A stretch of DNA of 64,000 nt, taken from assembly GCA_951812535.1 (NCBI GenBank), contig CATOSK010000011.1, positions 62,001 through 126,000 on the forward strand. The letters are read 5' to 3'. This stretch comes from an uncultured Dehalococcoidia bacterium (lineage in GTDB: Bacteria > Chloroflexota > Dehalococcoidia > Lucifugimonadales > UBA3495). The position numbers and the translations under genes were made by a program. Positions 59,954-64,000 of the stretch are shown one piece after another (within the stretch, counting starts at the first letter, position 1; each line of letters begins with the position of its first letter). Under the pieces are notes generated by a model. The model was given only the letters and a program-made list of their open reading frames with translations. It ran no database searches and had not been told where the DNA came from.

Positions 59954-60092
59954 TCGTGTGCCGTGAATCTACGCCATATCGAGGTTGGTGTCCACACTCA
60001 ACCAGGGCCGTTCGCTATCCGCTGGGATGCCCCTGTGCTAGGATGGGGCAACTTTCTCGGGGTATGCACCCAAAACCAGACAGAGGTGGAAC

Positions 60093-61199
60093 ATGAAAGG
60101 CCGGATTGTTGTGGTCAAGGAGTACGGCAAGCCTTTTGAAATCGAGGAGTACGACGTTCCCGAACCCGAACGGGGAGCGGTAATCCTGCGGATGACCCAG
60201 GCCGGAATCTGCGGGTCGGACCTGCACACCTGGCGCGGCGACCAGACCCAGGAATTCATGCCTTTGCCGCCCACCGGACGGGTCATGGGACATGAGGGAA
60301 CGGGGGTTGTGGAAGCCCTGGGTGACGGGGTCGCCACGGACACCCTGGGAACCCACATCGAGGAAGGGGACCGGGTCATCTACGCCGCCGTGTTCCCCTG
60401 CTACCGCTGTCATCTGTGCCTGCGGGGCGACACCAACTGGTGCGCCAACCGGGAGTATCCCACCGCCGGCGTCTGGCCTTACTTCACCGGCACCTACGCG
60501 GACTTCCTCTACCTGCCGCCCCGACACCCGTTCTTCCGTGTGCCCGACGAGTTGCCCGATGAAATCCTGGGGCCGGTCAACTGCGCGATGGGGACGGTGA
60601 CCACCGGCCTGCAGCGGGCGTCGCTGGGCGAAGGGGAGTACGTGGTGATCCAGGGGGCCGGCGGTCTGGGGTTGAACGCGGTGGCCATGGCCAAGGATAT
60701 GGGCGCCGACCGGGTTATCGTGCTGGACCGGCTGGAAAACCGGCTGCAATTGGCCGAGGAATTCGGCGCAGATCACACCATCAATATCGAAGAGTTCAAC
60801 ACGCCGGAAACGCGGGTCCGCCGGGTTTGGGAATTGACCAACGGGCGGGGCGCTGACGTGGTGATGGAACTGGTGGGACGGGCCGAGCTGATGGCCGAGG
60901 GCATCGATATGCTGAGCAACGGCGGGACCTTCGTGGAAATCGGGGACATCGTCAGGGGGCGCGAGGTGTCTATCGACCCCTCCAAGCTGTTGTCCGGCAA
61001 GAACATCCTGGGGTCGCGGATGTACCGGCCGTCCCTGCTGCCGGTCTTGCTGGACTACCTGGTCAGGAACCAGGACAAGGTGCCCTTTGACAGGATAGTG
61101 TCCCATACCTATCCCCTGGCGGACGTAAACGAGGCCTTCGTCCGCTCCGAGTGGGACCAGCGCCAGACGGAGGTGACGAGGGCGATGCTGGTGCCGTAA
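60093..61199 (+). CDS. Zinc-binding alcohol dehydrogenase family protein
   Basis: MTQAGICGSDLHTWRGDQ...GHEGTGVVEALGDGV...VVIQGAGGLGLNAVAMAKDMGADRVIVLDRLENRLQLAEEFGADHTINI. Confidence 0.94.
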   Translation: MKGRIVVVKEYGKPFEIEEYDVPEPERGAVILRMTQAGICGSDLHTWRGDQTQEFMPLPPTGRVMGHEGTGVVEALGDGVATDTLGTHIEEGDRVIYAAVFPCYRCHLCLRGDTNWCANREYPTAGVWPYFTGTYADFLYLPPRHPFFRVPDELPDEILGPVNCAMGTVTTGLQRASLGEGEYVVIQGAGGLGLNAVAMAKDMGADRVIVLDRLENRLQLAEEFGADHTINIEEFNTPETRVRRVWELTNGRGADVVMELVGRAELMAEGIDMLSNGGTFVEIGDIVRGREVSIDPSKLLSGKNILGSRMYRPSLLPVLLDYLVRNQDKVPFDRIVSHTYPLADVNEAFVRSEWDQRQTEVTRAMLVP

Positions 61200-61253
61200 G
61201 GATGTTGGTACCCTGAGAATGAGTACCGGGGCTAAAGTCCCGATGGTACGATA

Positions 61254-61535
61254 TTGATAAGGAGCTTTCACGACCGGGACACTGAACGGATGTGGCATCG
61301 AGAGCCAGTCCGGCGTTTCCTGGGATTTGCTGAACAGGCATCTCGCCGCTTGCAGATCCTCGACGACGCTGTATCGCTTGCGGAACTCCGCAGTCTACGC
61401 GGCAACAGGCTGGAACGTTTATCGGGAAGCCGGGAAGGTGAATACAGCATCCGGATCAACCGACAGTGGCGCATTTGTTTCAGGTGGGTTGATGGTGCTC
61501 CCCATGAAGTAGAGATAGTAGATTACCACGATTGA
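61254..61535 (+). CDS. higB: HigB/RelE-family toxin
   Basis: MIRSFHDRDTERMWHREPVRRF...LDDAVSLAELRSLRGNRLERLSGSREGEYSIRINRQWRICFRWVDGAPHEVEIVDYHD. Confidence 0.93.
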   Translation: MIRSFHDRDTERMWHREPVRRFLGFAEQASRRLQILDDAVSLAELRSLRGNRLERLSGSREGEYSIRINRQWRICFRWVDGAPHEVEIVDYHD

Positions 61536-61545
61536 GGATTGGTTC

Positions 61546-61896
61546 ATGGCTCCAAAAAACAAGATGGCCCCGATCCATCCCGGAGAGATCCTGGCGGACG
61601 AATTGGATGAACTGGGCATGACTCCAGACCAAATGGACAAATGTCTGGGAGTCCCATTCGGAACGGTGTCATCGATTCTTGCAAAGGAGCGTGGTATCGA
61701 CGCTGATTTTGCTCTGCGGATCTCTCGTTATTTGGGTGCCGGTGAACGATTGTGGATGAACCTGCAGGTTTCCTATGACCTTAAGGTGGCGGCGGATAAG
61801 GTGGGGCCACAGATTCTAAGAGAGGTCACACCCCGCCCGGACATCCTCGAGATACCGAGGAGTGGGAACGGGATTAGCCCCCGGATCGGGCGATGA
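61546..61896 (+). CDS. higA: HigA-family antitoxin (XRE HTH)
   Basis: KMAPIHPGEILADELDELGMTPDQMDKCLGVPFGTVSSILAKERGIDADFALRISRYLGAGERLWMNLQVSYDLKVA. Confidence 0.93.
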   Translation: MAPKNKMAPIHPGEILADELDELGMTPDQMDKCLGVPFGTVSSILAKERGIDADFALRISRYLGAGERLWMNLQVSYDLKVAADKVGPQILREVTPRPDILEIPRSGNGISPRIGR

Positions 61897-62533
61897 CGTC
61901 CGACAGGGAAAGTTCTTCAAGGGACTCCACTCTCCAGTCGGCGTGGTCCAGGGGGAGGTGCCGGGTGATAGGGTTAGGGACGACTACGCAGTGGAGGCCG
62001 GCGGCCTTGGCGGCGGTCACGCCGTGGGCCGAGTCCTCGATTGCCGGGTTTCCTCCGGTAGTGCTCCCAGGGCGCGGGTGGCGGACAGGTAAAGCTCCGG
62101 GTCGGGCTTGACGTTGGTGACATCGTCAGAGGTCTTGACGGAGCCAAAAACAGGCAGAATCCCCAACCTCTCCAGGTGGCCTCCGACCCAGCGGCGGGAG
62201 GAACTGGATGCGACGCCCAACCTCAGGTTCAGGGCGCGGGCTTCGTCCAACCGTTCCATTACCCCGGGCATCACTGGGTTGGCGTTGACCGCGTCCAGGT
62301 ATCGCTGTCGGCGGGCTGGGACCATTTATCCCGGTCCACGGTCCGGCCGGTCAGCTCTTCCAGATGGCCGCAGACATCGAAGTTCCAAGTGCCCCAGCCG
62401 ATGTACTGGATCCAGAAGGACAGGTCCAGATCCGCTCCATGGGACCGGAACACGTCTGCCATGTTTCGTAATCGGGGGTTTCGGTGTCCAGAATGACACC
62501 GTCGAAGTCGAAGATTACGGTGGTAATCAACCC
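61874..62533 (-). pseudogene. HAD-superfamily hydrolase interrupted by about three 1-nt frameshifts
   Basis: Segments ITTVIFDFDGVILDTETPDYETW / DVFRSHGADLDLSFWIQYIGWGTWNFDVCGHLEELTGRTVDRDKW / VPARRQRYLDAVNANPVMPGVMERLDEARALNLRLGVASSSSRRWVGGHLERLGILPVFGSVKTSDDVTNVKPDPELYLSATRALGALPEE / AIEDSAHGVTAAKAAGLHCVVVPNP lie in successive frames. Confidence 0.88.
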
Positions 62534-62556
62534 TTGAGCCTAATCGGTGGAAGGGC

Positions 62557-62852
62557 CTAGTCAGAGGAGGGGAGCTTGCGGGGCTCCTGGAGTTCCATAG
62601 CTTCCCCTCGTACCGCAGGTCGCAGACGCCCGCCTTGGTAATAAGCACGGACACCCCACCATTGGCGGCGGTGAACCGCTTCCCCAGGGAAACCTCCTGG
62701 GCATTGGGGCCCGGACCAGCCCCGGCAAAAGCGGCCTCGGAACCCTTGGGCTGAAGCTCGGTTTCTCCGCAGGTGATAATCCCTCCCCCGCCCTTGGTCA
62801 CCACCATTTCGGCGCCGCCGGGGGTAACAAACCGCTGACCTGTCTTGACCAT
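62557..62852 (-). CDS. Small tandem desulforedoxin-like protein with degenerate metal ligands (C-terminus in shifted frame)
   Basis: GQRFVTPGGAEMVVTKGGGGIITCGETELQPKGSE and GKRFTAANGGVSVLITKAGVCDLRYEGK + (shift) MELQEPRKLPSSD*. Confidence 0.6.
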
Positions 62853-62939
62853 GTTTTCCGTACCTGAGCGTCCGGGTTGGATGAGGCCGATTGGCCGGAG
62901 ACGATTATAGGGAGGGGCCCTTCCAGCGTCAACGACTCC

Positions 62940-62977
62940 AACGAAACAGGCCCCGGAAAGCCGGGGCCTGTTTCGTT
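62940..62977. terminator. Strong hairpin terminator
   Basis: AACGAAACAGGCCCCGG-AAAG-CCGGGGCCTGTTTCGTT, 17 bp perfect stem downstream of the substrate-binding protein gene. Confidence 0.88.
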
Positions 62978-63000
62978 AGCAACCGCGTGATTGAACAGCG

Positions 63001-64000
63001 TTACTCGCTGAACCACATGGTGCTGACGCGGACGTTGGGGTCAAGCCTGGGCTCCCAGTTCAGATCGGGATCTACGGCGTAGAAGACCGGGAGGTCGAAC
63101 AGGGGGGATGAACAGCACGTCTTCCCGGAACTTGTTAGCCAGGGCCTCCAAACGGTCCTGCCGTTCCTGTCCCGATGCCTCCAGGGCCGGCGTGATCTGG
63201 TCCTGGATCCCGCCTTCGGAGGGGTCGCAGACCAGGGAGCGGATGCTGGTGCAGCTCATGTAGTAGCGGAGCTGGCGCCCGAAGTCCAGGGTCTCGTTGG
63301 AGGGCTGGTTGCCGATGAGGTCGCCGGTGGGACAGCTGGCTCCGTTGGAATCGACGGCGGCCTGCAGTTCCTCCCTTGTCGGAGCCTGGGTCGCTAGGTC
63401 ACGGCCATTGGCTTCCATGATCTCCTGCAGGGCCTTGCCGGCTCCGCACTTGGTCATGGCGCTGCGAATGCTGGATTCCACGACCTGGAAGTCGACGTTG
63501 ATCCCGACTTCTGTGAGGTAGCCGTGGACGGCCTCGCTGACCTCGACCTGCTTGGCGACGCGTGCCCCTCGGGATGTGATCGTAATCTGGTTTTCCGCGT
63601 CGTAATTGGCCTCGGCCAGGAGTTGCCGGGCCTTGGCCGGATCATAGGGGTACGGGGCAGTGTTGGCTTCGCTGGCGCCGATGATGCCCGGCCAGATGAT
63701 GCTGCCCCGGCAGGAAGTGAATCCGCCGTACAGGCTCTCCACGATAGCATCGCAGTCGATGGCATGGACGATGGCCTCGCGGACGGCCTTCTTCTTCAAC
63801 TCGGGATGCCAGATGGTGTTGGTGGTGAACGAGTAGCTCTCCGCAGAAGTCCCGGAGCGGAGCATCTCGGGGGGCAGGTTGTCCACGGATTCGACGCCTA
63901 CGTCCCAACCCAGATCTGCCTCGCCTCCCTGGACCATGGCCGAGATAACGGTGGGTTCCGACCGCCAGAGCCAGGTGATTTCGCTGATGAAGGGCTGCTG
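63001..64000 (-). CDS. ABC transporter substrate-binding protein, family 5 (peptide/nickel type); 5' end off window, one 1-nt frameshift near 63105
   Basis: HPELKKKAVREAIVHAIDCDAIVESLYGGFTSCRGSIIWPG...YPYDPAKARQLLAEANYD; the shifted frame completes LFDLPVFYAVDPDLNWEPRLDPNVRVSTMWFSE* to the TAA at 63003. Confidence 0.88.

Overview
A GC-rich 64 kb bacterial window. Gene content (two-gene thiolase/OB-fold unit, LLM flavin oxidoreductase, VLRF1-like protein, SMP-30, amidohydrolase) suggests a Chloroflexota-type (SAR202/Dehalococcoidia-like) genome, but this is inference. Main content, left to right: partial secA (-); alpha/beta hydrolase; SCP-x-type thiolase plus DUF35; LLM oxidoreductase; pyruvate kinase; tRNA-Arg and tRNA-Pro; a complete-looking hopanoid operon (polyprenyl synthase, hpnH, hpnG-like, hpnA, shc, hpnC, hpnD, hpnE, second SDR, nucleoside hydrolase); a BrnTA module; DUF1802, TatD and an epimerase; a decayed Phd-like antitoxin; SMP-30 and amidohydrolase; a DUF1800/DUF1501 pair split by an IS701-family element; NHL protein; GMC oxidoreductase; an imelysin / di-heme oxidoreductase / imelysin / HTTM cluster; a multicopper oxidase remnant; tRNA-Val; an IS701-IS5-IS701 nest; ilvD, malic enzyme, CBS protein, MBL hydrolase, enoyl-CoA hydratase; a collagen-like/pentapeptide-repeat lipoprotein; a small MITE-like element; an rpiB-VLRF1-mutS2 operon; an alcohol dehydrogenase; HigBA; and a frameshift-dense right end (HAD hydrolase, desulforedoxin-like small protein, ABC substrate-binding protein). 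The strongest leads are: (1) the rpiB-VLRF1-mutS2 arrangement, a possible ribosome-rescue operon; (2) three apparently identical IS701-family copies with a shared -1 frameshift at A_AAG_GGG, two of them inserted at YTAR sites created by the ends of an IS5 element; (3) the hopanoid operon with two candidate nucleosidases; and (4) the iron/heme-type imelysin cluster beside a palindrome-dense AT-rich region. All family names are from reading the translations; no database search was run.
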